A DNA stretch of 64,000 nt from Mariprofundus sp. KV (GTDB lineage Bacteria > Pseudomonadota > Zetaproteobacteria > Mariprofundales > Mariprofundaceae): positions 124,001 through 188,000 of the forward strand of contig NZ_VWNB01000005.1 in the NCBI RefSeq assembly GCF_013387475.1, in the 5' to 3' direction. Both the position numbers and the translations under genes were made by a program. The notes beneath the pieces were generated by a model. The model had not been told where the DNA came from. It did no database searches and was given only the letters and a program-made list of their open reading frames with translations. Of this stretch, positions 1 through 8,431 are shown piece after piece. How positions within the stretch are numbered: the stretch's first letter is position 1; each line of letters opens with the position of its first letter.

Positions 1-1868
1 TTCATCAACATCTGGGTCAGCTGACTCTTGTCGCCGTGCAGATTTGCAAGCCCCTCCTGCAGCTCCAGCTGCAGCTCCACCCGTTTGCCGATCACCGTGC
101 CGAGCAGTTCCGAGACATCGGTAATAAGTGTATTCAGGTTCTGCTCACCCATCGTAAAGCGCCCCTTTCCCGAATAGGCCAACATCTGGCGCACCAGATC
201 AGCCCCCTTTCTCGAAGCCTTGAAAACCTGCTGCAGATAATAACGGATTTCCCCTTCAGCAGGTGCATCAAGCAGCGCCAGTTCTGCATTGCCCATCACC
301 CCGACCAGCAGGTTGTTAAAATCATGGGCGATACCGCCAGCCAGCACACCGACACTCTCCATCTTCTGCGCCTGCTGCAGCTGACTGGTCAACTCTTCCC
401 GCTCCTGCTCGGCCAGCTTGCGTGCATTGATATCACGAAGGTTCCCCTCCACCCCCACAACATTGCCATCTTCATCATAACAGTAGTGCGAATTGGATTC
501 AGCCCAGAAGCGGGAGCCATCCCGGTGTTTCAGGCAAAGTTCATAATGTTCTATGTTACCACCACTATCTGACAACGCCTGAAGATGCTTCTCTCGCCCA
601 TCCTCTTCATAATAGAGTTCAGGCGTACGTTTGCCGATCAGGCTGTCGCGATCATAACCCAGGCGTTTGATCGAGGCGGAGACCCAGATCAGCTCTCCCT
701 CCAAATTGACGCGATAGTAGGTATCCTGCATCTGATCAAGGATCTCTTTGTACTCACTGGAGAGCTTCTCCAGCTCACCTGTTCGCCTGAGTATGCCCTG
801 GCGCAGCTGCCGATTGAAGGTGTAGAGAATCAGAATCAAGACAACCAAAAAAGCGATGCCAATCCAGAATCGATGGGGGTAGAGATGATTATTGAGAAGG
901 TGCGTCATTGTTGGTTTGGGCTGGTAGAGAAACCGCTCCCACTCAAGCTTTCCATCTCCAATCGGATAACCCAGAACTTCAAATTCGTCAGCGATTCGTT
1001 GCCAGCGTTTGGGGTTTGATAGGCCAACAGGAATCACACTGGCATTCATCAGCGTGATGATCTCCTCTGCCTCAAAGCGAAGGTAGTCACGTGACTTCTG
1101 CTGGGAATCATATTTCGCTTTGATCAGTTCTATCACCTCATCAACATGACTTAAGGCATACTCCCAGCCCTTGATCGTGGCGCGATGAAAACCGTCGGCT
1201 CGCCCTGCATGCTCCTCCAGCTCCTGCTCAGTGGTCAGTAACGTATCGCCATAGATATCCAGACCGTAATCCTGAGGCCTGAACATGCGATAGTGCACAC
1301 CCTGCTGATCAAACAGATACGCCTCATTGCTGCTGTAACCGGGCCATGCATCAATCTTGCCGGAGACAAGATCCTCTGCGCGACCGGATGGCAGGTGAAT
1401 AAAATCCCCTCTGTTGATGGCAAACTTTTTCAGCAGGGCAAACGCCTCTACCTCACGCCGCCCATCCTGCAGCATCACAATCTGCTTACCGCGCAACGCT
1501 GCCGGAGAGTTGATATCCGGACGTGTATAGATCACCTGCGCTGTATGTTGAAAAACAGAGGCCAGAACAACGATGGGACTGCCTTCAGCCCTGTCCAGAA
1601 GCGCACTGGCATTGCCAACGGCATATTGTGCATGCCCCTCCAGCAACGCCCTGACCGGATTTTTACCCGGGCCTCCCTCAATGAGTTCAACATTCAGCCC
1701 CTCATCAGCAAAATACCCCTTTTCAATAGCCATATAGTAACCGGCAAACTGGAACTGATGCTTCCATTTCAGGTGCAAGCCGACAGTTTCAAGACCGCCG
1801 TCATGAGCAGAGGCAGGCGCTGCCCAAAGCAATGGCATCATCGACAGAACAATAAGAAGTAACCTCAT
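1..1868 (-). CDS. NMT1-domain PAS sensor histidine kinase (partial, C-terminus beyond left edge)
   Basis: Membrane sensor kinase read on the minus strand from an ATG at 1868 and still open at the left edge. It begins with a signal-like hydrophobic segment ending in an Ala-rich cleavage region, followed by an NMT1/THI5-type periplasmic binding domain (LHLKWKHQFQFAGYYMAIEK is typical of the family; about residues 27-290). A transmembrane segment lies near nt 840-885, then a PAS domain, then the HisKA H-box GGIAHDFNNLL with the phospho-accepting His near residue 515. The ATPase domain is off the window. NMT1 domains bind small pyrimidine- or taurine-like solutes in transporters, so ligand sensing is inferred; the ligand is unknown. 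It follows the secreted-protein gene by 68 bases and may belong to the dapA-kinase-regulator operon. No clear Shine-Dalgarno is visible, so the start is moderately certain. Confidence 0.85.
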   Translation of the reverse strand, partial: MRLLLIVLSMMPLLWAAPASAHDGGLETVGLHLKWKHQFQFAGYYMAIEKGYFADEGLNVELIEGGPGKNPVRALLEGHAQYAVGNASALLDRAEGSPIVVLASVFQHTAQVIYTRPDINSPAALRGKQIVMLQDGRREVEAFALLKKFAINRGDFIHLPSGRAEDLVSGKIDAWPGYSSNEAYLFDQQGVHYRMFRPQDYGLDIYGDTLLTTEQELEEHAGRADGFHRATIKGWEYALSHVDEVIELIKAKYDSQQKSRDYLRFEAEEIITLMNASVIPVGLSNPKRWQRIADEFEVLGYPIGDGKLEWERFLYQPKPTMTHLLNNHLYPHRFWIGIAFLVVLILILYTFNRQLRQGILRRTGELEKLSSEYKEILDQMQDTYYRVNLEGELIWVSASIKRLGYDRDSLIGKRTPELYYEEDGREKHLQALSDSGGNIEHYELCLKHRDGSRFWAESNSHYCYDEDGNVVGVEGNLRDINARKLAEQEREELTSQLQQAQKMESVGVLAGGIAHDFNNLLVGVMGNAELALLDAPAEGEIRYYLQQVFKASRKGADLVRQMLAYSGKGRFTMGEQNLNTLITDVSELLGTVIGKRVELQLELQEGLANLHGDKSQLTQMLM

Positions 1869-1936
1869 GGCAAGCAGGTTAGAGGCTGCGAACAGAGACA
1901 GCAACGACAACACAACGACCATGACTTCATAGCCAC

Positions 1937-2344
1937 TTAACGATTAGGAAGTTCCACAACAAAAACTGCGACCTTGGCAACCGTTGCAGGATTGGAATTG
2001 GCGATCTCAACAATCAGATCATCCGCTCCTTCAGGGTTGTTAAAGCTGGCCTGAAACTCATGGGCACCAACCTTATAGCTACGACGCTGCTGCATCGTCT
2101 CTTCACTATCGCCATGTACCCTGACAATGCGAAAGGTCAGTGGTCCGACAGTATCGGAGACCATCGTCACCTCATACAGACCGGAACGGTTCGGCATATC
2201 AAAAAACTCACGTGATTTCTGAAATGGTGGCACATTGGCATCACGGTAGTAGAGGTAGTCAGTTTCAGTTGCATAGGTGGGCTGCGCCCCTCCCAACAGA
2301 GAGAGACTGAGGCCAAAAATCAGCAAGCCAAACAGCTTCCTCAT
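1937..2344 (-). CDS. Small secreted protein of unknown function
   Basis: A 135-residue protein with a classical signal peptide (residues 1-26: MRKL, a Leu/Gly-rich core, then TYATE at the likely cleavage site). The mature part is about 110 residues, beta-rich in appearance, with no cysteines and no motif I recognise. Its ATG overlaps the stop codon of the upstream response regulator by four bases (ATGA), and the SD AGGAGGGG lies inside that gene's end, so translation is probably coupled. A periplasmic or exported partner of the adjacent two-component system, or of the NMT1 sensor encoded next, is a reasonable guess but only from position. Confidence 0.75.
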   Translation of the reverse strand: MRKLFGLLIFGLSLSLLGGAQPTYATETDYLYYRDANVPPFQKSREFFDMPNRSGLYEVTMVSDTVGPLTFRIVRVHGDSEETMQQRRSYKVGAHEFQASFNNPEGADDLIVEIANSNPATVAKVAVFVVELPNR

Positions 2345-3753
2345 AACCCCTCCTGAACCTCAATATCATATTTATCACAAAGATAGCGCATCTTATCTTT
2401 GGCACGATCGCCAAAACCGAGCCAGCGACCAGCCCTGGCTTTGATGTGGTGGTTGCGCTCCAGTGCCGCCTCAACAAGCTGGCGTTCAAATTCAGCCACT
2501 GCCTTCTCGGCGCGAATGCCGCTATCAGGCAACTGCTGAAACCAGAGCTGTAGCGGATCAATATCATCGCTGACAAACTGAGGCCCGGCCAGAGACGGAA
2601 TCGCTTCAACCACCTCGCCAGAAGCCAGCACAACGGCTCGTTCAATCACGTTTTCAAGCTCCCTGACATTACCCGGCCAGCTGTAGCGGGAGAGCTGTTC
2701 AAGCACATCCTCGGAGAAGCCATCCATACGCTTACCACACATCGCAGCCTTGCGCAGCAGAATAGCCTCAGCCAGTTCGGGCAGATCATCAATGTGATCA
2801 CGCAGCGGGGCAACTGCAATTTCAACCACATGAATACGATAGTAGAGATCATCCCGAAACAGACCTTCTGCCACATTGCGTTCGAGATCCTCACGGGTTG
2901 AGCAGATCAGACGCACATCCGAATAGAGAATCGCCTCGCCACCAAGTCGGGAGAATTCACCCGACTCCAACACCCGCAGCAACTTGGCCTGAACCTGTAG
3001 CGGCAAACCCGCCACCTCATCAAGAAACAGGGTGCCGCCACTGGCCCGCTCAAACCATCCCAGCTTGCGTTTTCCTGCACCGGAGAATGCTCCCATCTCG
3101 TAGCCAAACAGTTCACTCTCCAGCATGTCTGCGCTCATCGCAGCACAGTTGATAGCAATAAAGGGCTGCTCTGACCGGTTGCTAGCCGCATGCAGTTTAC
3201 GTGCAATCAGCTCCTTGCCCGTGCCGGTCTCACCGCAGATCAACACCGTAGACGGGGCACGGGCTACCTGCTCAATCAAACCCCTGAGCTGCTGCATTAC
3301 CTCCGACTCTCCCAGCAGATCGGTATTAACCTGACTCTGCAGTGCGCGCTCCATCTCCTGCTCACGCATCGCCTTCCAGCTGGTCTCCATGCTGCGGTCA
3401 ATGGTGCTCTTCACCTCATCCGGATCAAATGGCTTGCCGAAAAAGTCCAGCGCCCCCAGCTCCTGGGCCCGCACTGCAAAAGCGCGTTCATCATGACCGG
3501 TAATCACCACCACAGGTGTATCAGGACTCTCTTTTCTTAATCGTGCCAGATAACCCATGCCGATCTCGGGATTATCCGGTTCCGGCGGCAGCGCCAGATC
3601 CAGCACGACAAGATCCACCCGATTGCCCGAGAGCATCTGGTCCGCCCCCTCCAGATCACCCGCCTCAAGAATCTGATATGACTCTTTCAGCAACAGCTTC
3701 AAATTCAGTCGATTGATATCGTTATCATCAACGACAAGTACCGTTTGTTTCAT
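2341..3753 (-). CDS. Sigma54-dependent response regulator, PrsR-like
   Basis: A 470-residue NtrC-class activator. The receiver domain (1-120) has the phospho-acceptor Asp52 in VVLDLALPPEPD and Lys107. The AAA+ domain (about 145-375) has Walker A GETGTGKE (174-181), Walker B TLFLDE (241-246), and a sigma54-contact loop reading GAFSGA instead of the usual GAFTGA. A C-terminal Fis-like DNA-binding region follows. The receiver wording DLALPPEPD...GMGYL and the partner kinase type resemble the PEP-CTERM-box regulators (PrsR) that drive exopolysaccharide and PEP-CTERM genes, but no exosortase or PEP-CTERM gene lies in this window, so the target is not shown. It lies 46 bases downstream of its kinase gene and overlaps the next gene by four bases. 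Confidence 0.88.
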   Translation of the reverse strand: MKQTVLVVDDNDINRLNLKLLLKESYQILEAGDLEGADQMLSGNRVDLVVLDLALPPEPDNPEIGMGYLARLRKESPDTPVVVITGHDERAFAVRAQELGALDFFGKPFDPDEVKSTIDRSMETSWKAMREQEMERALQSQVNTDLLGESEVMQQLRGLIEQVARAPSTVLICGETGTGKELIARKLHAASNRSEQPFIAINCAAMSADMLESELFGYEMGAFSGAGKRKLGWFERASGGTLFLDEVAGLPLQVQAKLLRVLESGEFSRLGGEAILYSDVRLICSTREDLERNVAEGLFRDDLYYRIHVVEIAVAPLRDHIDDLPELAEAILLRKAAMCGKRMDGFSEDVLEQLSRYSWPGNVRELENVIERAVVLASGEVVEAIPSLAGPQFVSDDIDPLQLWFQQLPDSGIRAEKAVAEFERQLVEAALERNHHIKARAGRWLGFGDRAKDKMRYLCDKYDIEVQEGL

Positions 3754-3799
3754 AAAAGATGCTCCTTTATCAGTGCATTAACGCTTATTGAGCTTCTCA

Positions 3800-5119
3800 C
3801 TAACCCTGCCACAACGGCAGTTGCACAATGAAGGTGGAACCTTTGCCCACCCCTTCACTTTGTGCCGTAATCATTCCACCATGGGCAGTGACGATCCTGC
3901 GTGAGAGGTAGAGCCCGACACCCAGCCCGTTGCTCTTGCTGGTCGCAAAAAGCCTGAACAGTCGATTGTTAAGAAATTGAGGTGTCATGCCACAACCCTG
4001 ATCGCTGATCCGCACTTCAGCCATCGCCTGATGGTCACTGTTTTCTATCACCCTGGTCTCAATGTGTATTGAGCCCTGACGCTGCATCGACTGCACAGCG
4101 TTGTCATAGAGGTTCTCAAACACCCCCTGCAGCTGATCACCATCCCCTGCAACAGCAGGCAGACGTTGGTAGTCGTCGGTAATGGTGATCGACTCCGGCC
4201 AGAGACGATCTTTCACACTGCGTTGCAGCAGTGCAACCAGATCGATCGGTGTTATCGTGAGATCAACCGGCGCGTTGGGATCATTCATGCGCTGCATCAG
4301 CGTCTGCATTCTTCCGGTTACCTTCTTAATCGCCGTCAGCATGCGCGCCACATCCTCCTCATCGAGCTTTCCGGAAGCCAGATGATGGGCAAGAAAGGAG
4401 AGATCATGCAGACGGTTTTTCAGATCATGGGAGTGCAGCTGCTTGGTGACTCGCGAGAGTGAGTCAAGCCTGGCCGCTTCAGCCTGCTGATGGGTCAGGC
4501 GGGCATGCTCCAGGCTCATGGCTGCGAATTTGGCCAGCGACTCAAGACTGGCGCGCTCCTCACTATCCATAGGCCAGCTATCCACCCTTGGCCCCAGCCA
4601 GAGGTAGGCTTCGCCTGTCGCATCGGGCAACTCAAGACAGAGGTCATAGGCCTCATGCCTGCCATCATGGGCAAGTTCATTGACCATCGGTGCATTGGCA
4701 GGAAAAGCGTACCAGCCGCCGTCGGGTCGGTTACGTTCGTCCAGTGCCACATAGCGGCGATGACTGACATTATAGATGCGCTCCAGCAGCGCTGATTCAA
4801 TATCCTGCAACGGCAACTGGGCAAGGTCTCCCGCACCCAGCTGACGAATCGCTGCCAGCATATCGAGCTGATGGCGGAAAAAGAGTCGATCCAGCGCCCG
4901 CTGCATCGACTGCACCAGAGGTGCAAAACCGAAAGCTGCGGCAATTGCCGCAATCACCATCGCCCATACCGATACCGGCATACCGGTAACCAGATACACA
5001 GCCGACTCGGCCAGCATCAGCACCAGTACAAAGACGGCAATCGCCGCCAGCGTGGCACCGAAATAGGCGAATGAGTGCACCAATCGCCTGAAACTGAATA
5101 TCAGGCGTAAACGTGACAT
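3800..5119 (-). CDS. Sensor histidine kinase, PrsK-like, partner of the adjacent regulator
   Basis: A 439-residue kinase starting at ATG 5119. A longer in-frame reading exists, but it would run through the end of dapA; GAGG just before 5119 supports the shorter start. Two membrane segments (about 21-41 and 50-70) are followed by an LDRLFFRHQLD linker typical of 7TM/GAF-type kinases, a GAF-like region (95-215), the H-box HSHDLKNRLHDL (His231), the N-box FENLYDNAVQSM (Asn340) and the G1 box DQGCGM. The HDLKN type of H-box is the one found in PrsK kinases, but PrsK proteins are longer, with more N-terminal membrane segments, so this is a shortened relative. It is seven bases from the dapA stop and upstream of its response regulator. 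Confidence 0.85.
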   Translation of the reverse strand: MSRLRLIFSFRRLVHSFAYFGATLAAIAVFVLVLMLAESAVYLVTGMPVSVWAMVIAAIAAAFGFAPLVQSMQRALDRLFFRHQLDMLAAIRQLGAGDLAQLPLQDIESALLERIYNVSHRRYVALDERNRPDGGWYAFPANAPMVNELAHDGRHEAYDLCLELPDATGEAYLWLGPRVDSWPMDSEERASLESLAKFAAMSLEHARLTHQQAEAARLDSLSRVTKQLHSHDLKNRLHDLSFLAHHLASGKLDEEDVARMLTAIKKVTGRMQTLMQRMNDPNAPVDLTITPIDLVALLQRSVKDRLWPESITITDDYQRLPAVAGDGDQLQGVFENLYDNAVQSMQRQGSIHIETRVIENSDHQAMAEVRISDQGCGMTPQFLNNRLFRLFATSKSNGLGVGLYLSRRIVTAHGGMITAQSEGVGKGSTFIVQLPLWQG

Positions 5120-5126
5120 CGAGGCC

Positions 5127-6026
5127 TCAGCTTTCAGCAAGCTCCAACCGTTGCCCTTCAAATTCAAAATCAGCCATTGCACAGTGCAGCGCTTGCAGTG
5201 ATTCGCCGGCAAGCGGCAACAGTGGCAGGCGCAGCTCACTGCCCATCCAGCCCAATGCAGCACATGCAGCCTTCACCGGAATAGGATTGGCCTCAATAAA
5301 CAACACACGGTTAAGCTCGCGCATGGCAAACTGGGCTTTACGAGCCCGTTGCAGATCACCATCAGCCATCGCCCGGGTTAAAGCCAGCATCGCCTGCGGG
5401 GCAATATTGGCGACCACTGAGATCACACCGTGACCACCCATAGCCATAAACGGCATCGTTGTAGCATCATCTCCGGAGTAGAACTCAATGCGCTCACCGC
5501 AGGCGGCCATGGTATGGGCCAGCTGCTCCATATTTGCCGTGGCATCCTTGATGCCAACAATATTGGCCACATGCGAAAGCCTGCCAACCGTTTCCGGCAG
5601 GATATTGGAGTTGGTGCGTCCGGGCACATTATAAACCAGCTGCGGCAGATGAACGGCATCGGCAACAGCCTTATAGTGGCAGTAGATTCCCTCCTGCGTC
5701 GGCTTGTTGTAGTAGGGGGAGATCAACAATGCGGCATCCGCACCGATCGCCTTGGCTGCAGCAGTGAGCTCAATCGATTCAGCAGTATTGTTACTACCGG
5801 TTCCGGCAATCACCGGCACACGGCCTGCCACCTGCTCCACCGCCATACGGATGACCTGCTTGTGTTCATCAAAAGAGAGCGTTGCCGCCTCACCTGTTGT
5901 GCCGGCAGGAATGACACCATCAACACCAGCCTCGATCTGCCTCTCCAGATGCTCACGGAAAGCCTCTTCATCAATCTTTCCGTTTACGAATGGTGTGACC
6001 AGTGCGGTCATCGTACCGTGGAACAT
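5127..6026 (-). CDS. dapA: 4-hydroxy-tetrahydrodipicolinate synthase
   Basis: Cytoplasmic aldolase that condenses pyruvate with aspartate semialdehyde at the entry to lysine and diaminopimelate synthesis. At 299 residues it has the normal family length. The Schiff-base lysine is in GIKDATAN, the catalytic tyrosine in YNVPGRT, and the pyruvate-binding GTTGEAATL motif is near residue 43. An SD (GGAGG) precedes the ATG at 6026. A two-component gene pair follows seven bases after its stop, so dapA probably heads a read-through operon with regulatory genes that have no obvious link to lysine. A stem-loop leader lies directly upstream. Confidence 0.97.
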   Translation of the reverse strand: MFHGTMTALVTPFVNGKIDEEAFREHLERQIEAGVDGVIPAGTTGEAATLSFDEHKQVIRMAVEQVAGRVPVIAGTGSNNTAESIELTAAAKAIGADAALLISPYYNKPTQEGIYCHYKAVADAVHLPQLVYNVPGRTNSNILPETVGRLSHVANIVGIKDATANMEQLAHTMAACGERIEFYSGDDATTMPFMAMGGHGVISVVANIAPQAMLALTRAMADGDLQRARKAQFAMRELNRVLFIEANPIPVKAACAALGWMGSELRLPLLPLAGESLQALHCAMADFEFEGQRLELAES

Positions 6027-6040
6027 GCCTGCCTCCGAAT

Positions 6041-6085
6041 GATGACACCCGAATCAAATGCTTCGCATCCGTTGCCGGGGTCATC
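6041..6085 (-). other. Stem-loop in the dapA leader
   Basis: Arms GATGACACCCG (6041-6051) and CGGGGTCATC (6076-6085) pair with a single bulge, and a small inner hairpin ATGC-TTC-GCAT sits in the loop. On the minus strand the structure ends about five bases before the dapA Shine-Dalgarno, so it could limit ribosome access. It is too small for a lysine riboswitch and has no U-tract. A regulatory role is inference. Confidence 0.4.
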
Positions 6086-6237
6086 GCTATCTGGCTGAAC
6101 TATAACCGCATCATCTGTTCGAGAAAGGAGATATATTCACCCCCTCATCGTTGCAGCACACTTCAGACGTGCAGAATTATATTCGAAATGTCAGCAATGA
6201 AGATATTGAATTTAGTGACTTCAAATATTTATGGGAT

Positions 6238-7053
6238 TCAGGAGCGCTTATCCAACCCCTGATACTCCTCCACTTCAACATAGACCGAAGAGGGGTAAAC
6301 CGGACCGATATCGACAATTACCCAGGCATCACCACGCAGGCCGAGTTCAACATCAAAGACATCACCCTCTCCGATCATCTCAAGAATCACCTGCGGTAGC
6401 GCTACCGGACCAATGCGCTCCTGCATATTATCAAAGTCGAAGAGAATCGAGTCGCTGTTCACAGCAACCACCCGGCCATGCCCCTCAACAAAGCGTGAGA
6501 AGCGTTTACTGCGCAGGCGTGGCGAAACACCGCCACCGGAGCGGACAAAATGGAACAGCACACGTGAGAGTCGGGCGACCCTGACTGCATCCGGCGTCAC
6601 CTCAGCCAGAATCTCTATCAGGTTCAGGTACTCATCATGTTTAAACCAGCCACGCTCGTGACTAAACGAGAGCCACGCCTGCAGGACATCGGAGTAGGCC
6701 TGAATAAGTTCAGCATTACTGGTCTCACGCACCGAAAACCAGCCGAGAAAATCGCGCAGATGTTCAGGATCAAGCGCATCCATCGGCAACTGACCGAGAT
6801 CACTTGTAGGCTCAACATCACCCTCGAGAAGGTCAGCCATATGCTGCTCCAGCCCCTCTTCCCACTCGGCAAAATCGGACTCATCGTTAAATTCCGTGTC
6901 CTGAAACAGGTCAGAGTAGTGAATCAGATACTGCGCCAGCATCTCCATGCACTGCTCCTGCGTGGAGTGCACTGCAGAACCGGAGGTAAAGCTGGCAGCC
7001 GTGCCCTGAATAAAATCATCCATCGACTCCTGAAGCGTATGTGAACGACTCAT
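6238..7053 (-). CDS. Acidic protein of unknown function
   Basis: A 271-residue protein I do not recognise. The first 170 residues are acidic and look largely helical, with several Trp/Phe-containing segments. After a basic patch (RLRSKRFSRF, near 180) comes a roughly 80-residue region of alternating hydrophobic residues ending VYVEVEEYQGL that looks like a small beta-barrel or OB-like fold. There is no signal peptide or membrane segment, so it is probably cytoplasmic. It stands alone between dapA and efp and is divergent from efp. Codon use resembles its neighbours. The reading frame is long and unbroken with a plausible ATG, so a real gene is likely; no function is proposed. Confidence 0.75.
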   Translation of the reverse strand: MSRSHTLQESMDDFIQGTAASFTSGSAVHSTQEQCMEMLAQYLIHYSDLFQDTEFNDESDFAEWEEGLEQHMADLLEGDVEPTSDLGQLPMDALDPEHLRDFLGWFSVRETSNAELIQAYSDVLQAWLSFSHERGWFKHDEYLNLIEILAEVTPDAVRVARLSRVLFHFVRSGGGVSPRLRSKRFSRFVEGHGRVVAVNSDSILFDFDNMQERIGPVALPQVILEMIGEGDVFDVELGLRGDAWVIVDIGPVYPSSVYVEVEEYQGLDKRS

Positions 7054-7234
7054 ACAGGCACCACAAATACTTGAGCTTGGCAGATAATCATGGCTACTCC
7101 CTGAGATAGAGGATCACGAGCGAAGGCGAATTGTTGCCCGAAATGCCACAAATAGCTATTGTCCCGGGCCGTTTGAGAAAAGAGTTTCACTCTGGCTGAT
7201 CCCAATAGAGCCGATGAAAAGTGAGGAACAACCC

Positions 7235-7795
7235 ATGCAAATCAATGTAACCAGCGTCCGTGTTGGCAATATCCTGGAGGTCGACAGCGGCCTGTGGCGC
7301 GTCATGAAGACCAACCATGTCACACCCGGTAAAGGTGTAGCCTGCATGCAGCTGGAGATGCGCAATATCGAAACAGGCAACAAAACCAATAAGCGCTTCA
7401 ACTCTACCGAACGTGTTGAACGCGTAGTCCTCAGCCAGCGCGACATGCAGTACCTCTATGCCGATGGTGACGACTACCACTTCATGGATATGGAGACCTA
7501 CGACCAGATCACCCTTGATGCGGATATGCTGGAGAATGCCCTCCCCTATCTGCTGCCTGAGATGATGGTTCAGGTTGAGTTTCACGAAGAGCGTCCGTTG
7601 AATGTGAAGTTGCCTCAGACTGTGATCCTGGAAGTGGTGGAGTGTGATGCAGCCATTAAAGGCCAGACGGCGACCAGCTCCTATAAACCGGGGCGTCTGG
7701 AAACCGGCGCTGCGATTATGGTGCCGCCTTATCTGGAGTCAGGTACACGTGTAAAGGTCAATACCGATAACGGTGAATTCGTCGAACGCGCCTGA
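7235..7795 (+). CDS. efp: Translation elongation factor P
   Basis: EF-P enters the ribosomal E site and relieves stalling at polyproline stretches. The start at 7235 (MQINVTSV) is chosen because GTGAGGA lies seven bases upstream; an ATG at 7214 is in frame but adds only seven non-conserved residues. The protein is 186 residues, the normal three-domain length. The tip loop reads VTPGKGVA with the Lys that is modified in many bacteria (beta-lysine, rhamnose or other chemistries occur depending on lineage); the modifying enzyme is not in the window. A strong terminator follows directly, so it is probably monocistronic. Confidence 0.97.
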   Translation: MQINVTSVRVGNILEVDSGLWRVMKTNHVTPGKGVACMQLEMRNIETGNKTNKRFNSTERVERVVLSQRDMQYLYADGDDYHFMDMETYDQITLDADMLENALPYLLPEMMVQVEFHEERPLNVKLPQTVILEVVECDAAIKGQTATSSYKPGRLETGAAIMVPPYLESGTRVKVNTDNGEFVERA

Positions 7796-7821
7796 TCACT
7801 GAAAGTATCAACAACAATTAA

Positions 7822-7852
7822 AACGCGGCCTGTTCAGGGTCGCGTTTTTTTA
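7822..7852 (+). terminator. Rho-independent terminator of efp
   Basis: Nine-base stem AACGCGGCC / GGTCGCGTT (one G-U pair) with a seven-base loop, followed by a T-run. It ends just before the stop of the convergent marR-type gene. Confidence 0.85.
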
Positions 7853-7853
7853 T

Positions 7854-8318
7854 TTAGGGGGATACACCCTTCACATTTCTCAGCATTCGGCCAAGCACAT
7901 CACGGGTAAGATGGAACTCCTCCTCACTGATATCACTATAGGCCTGCTTGAGAATCTCCATCAGCTTGGGGCGCAGCTTCTCTGCCGCCTCTACCCCCAG
8001 TTCGGTGAGGCTGGCACGCACAACACGGCGATCCACCTCATCGGTGGCGCGCACCACCAGCGCTTTTGCAGCCAGACTATTGAGCAGACGGGTGATCACC
8101 GCCTTATCCTTGGCCAGCGTATCAGCCAACTGCTTCTGGGTAAGGCCCGGCTTCTCTTCAGATTGATGGATGATCATCACCACAGCCAGTTCATCGGCAG
8201 TAATCGGATAACCGCTGGCGGCACACTGCTCGGCCAGCATCTGGCGAAAAGCGTACATCAGATGATGTACCAGATAACCCAATCCATCTTCAAAACGTTT
8301 TGGCATTGCAACAGTCAT
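7854..8318 (-). CDS. MarR-family transcriptional regulator
   Basis: A winged-helix regulator of about 154 residues. The recognition region GLTQKQLADTLAKDKAVITRLLNSL and the wing DEVDRRVVRASLT (shown here only in part) are typical: DxRDRR-like DRRVVR follows the helix. The start is uncertain: 8318 (MTVAMPKRF) or 8306 would give a normal MarR length, while an open frame extends to 8384, and none has a good SD. It is divergent from the TolC-RND pair, the classic arrangement for a local repressor of an efflux pump whose effector is an exported drug or phenolic compound; that role is inferred from position. Confidence 0.88.
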   Translation of the reverse strand: MTVAMPKRFEDGLGYLVHHLMYAFRQMLAEQCAASGYPITADELAVVMIIHQSEEKPGLTQKQLADTLAKDKAVITRLLNSLAAKALVVRATDEVDRRVVRASLTELGVEAAEKLRPKLMEILKQAYSDISEEEFHLTRDVLGRMLRNVKGVSP

Positions 8319-8339
8319 GGATGAACCATAACCACAAAG

Positions 8340-8385
8340 GTTGACAATGCCAATAGTTGACATCATCAATATTTTACCAATCATT
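8340..8385. promoter_or_regulatory. Possible promoter and operator region between marR-type and tolC-type genes
   Basis: The 113-base divergent region contains a direct repeat GTTGACA at 8340-8346 and 8356-8362 (16-base period). The second copy is a consensus -35 for the efflux genes, with a weak -10 (ATCATT) 17 bases later. The repeat may be a regulator site. Read by eye only. Confidence 0.35.
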
Positions 8386-8431
8386 CATCTTATCTGTCTA
8401 ATATGCGGTTTTTCATTGAGAAGGGAGTTCC

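Noticed and set aside
36-1862. Several plus-strand frames at the left edge
   Set aside because: They are antisense to the NMT1 sensor kinase, which reads continuously on the minus strand with clear domains.
6033-6110. tRNA-like look of the dapA leader on the minus strand
   Set aside because: A TTTGATTC-like loop and a D-arm-like stretch appear, but the acceptor and T stems do not pair; the region folds better as one bulged hairpin.
6027-6237. Lysine riboswitch before dapA
   Set aside because: The 211-base region lacks the multi-stem core and the conserved loops; only a 45-base structure is present.
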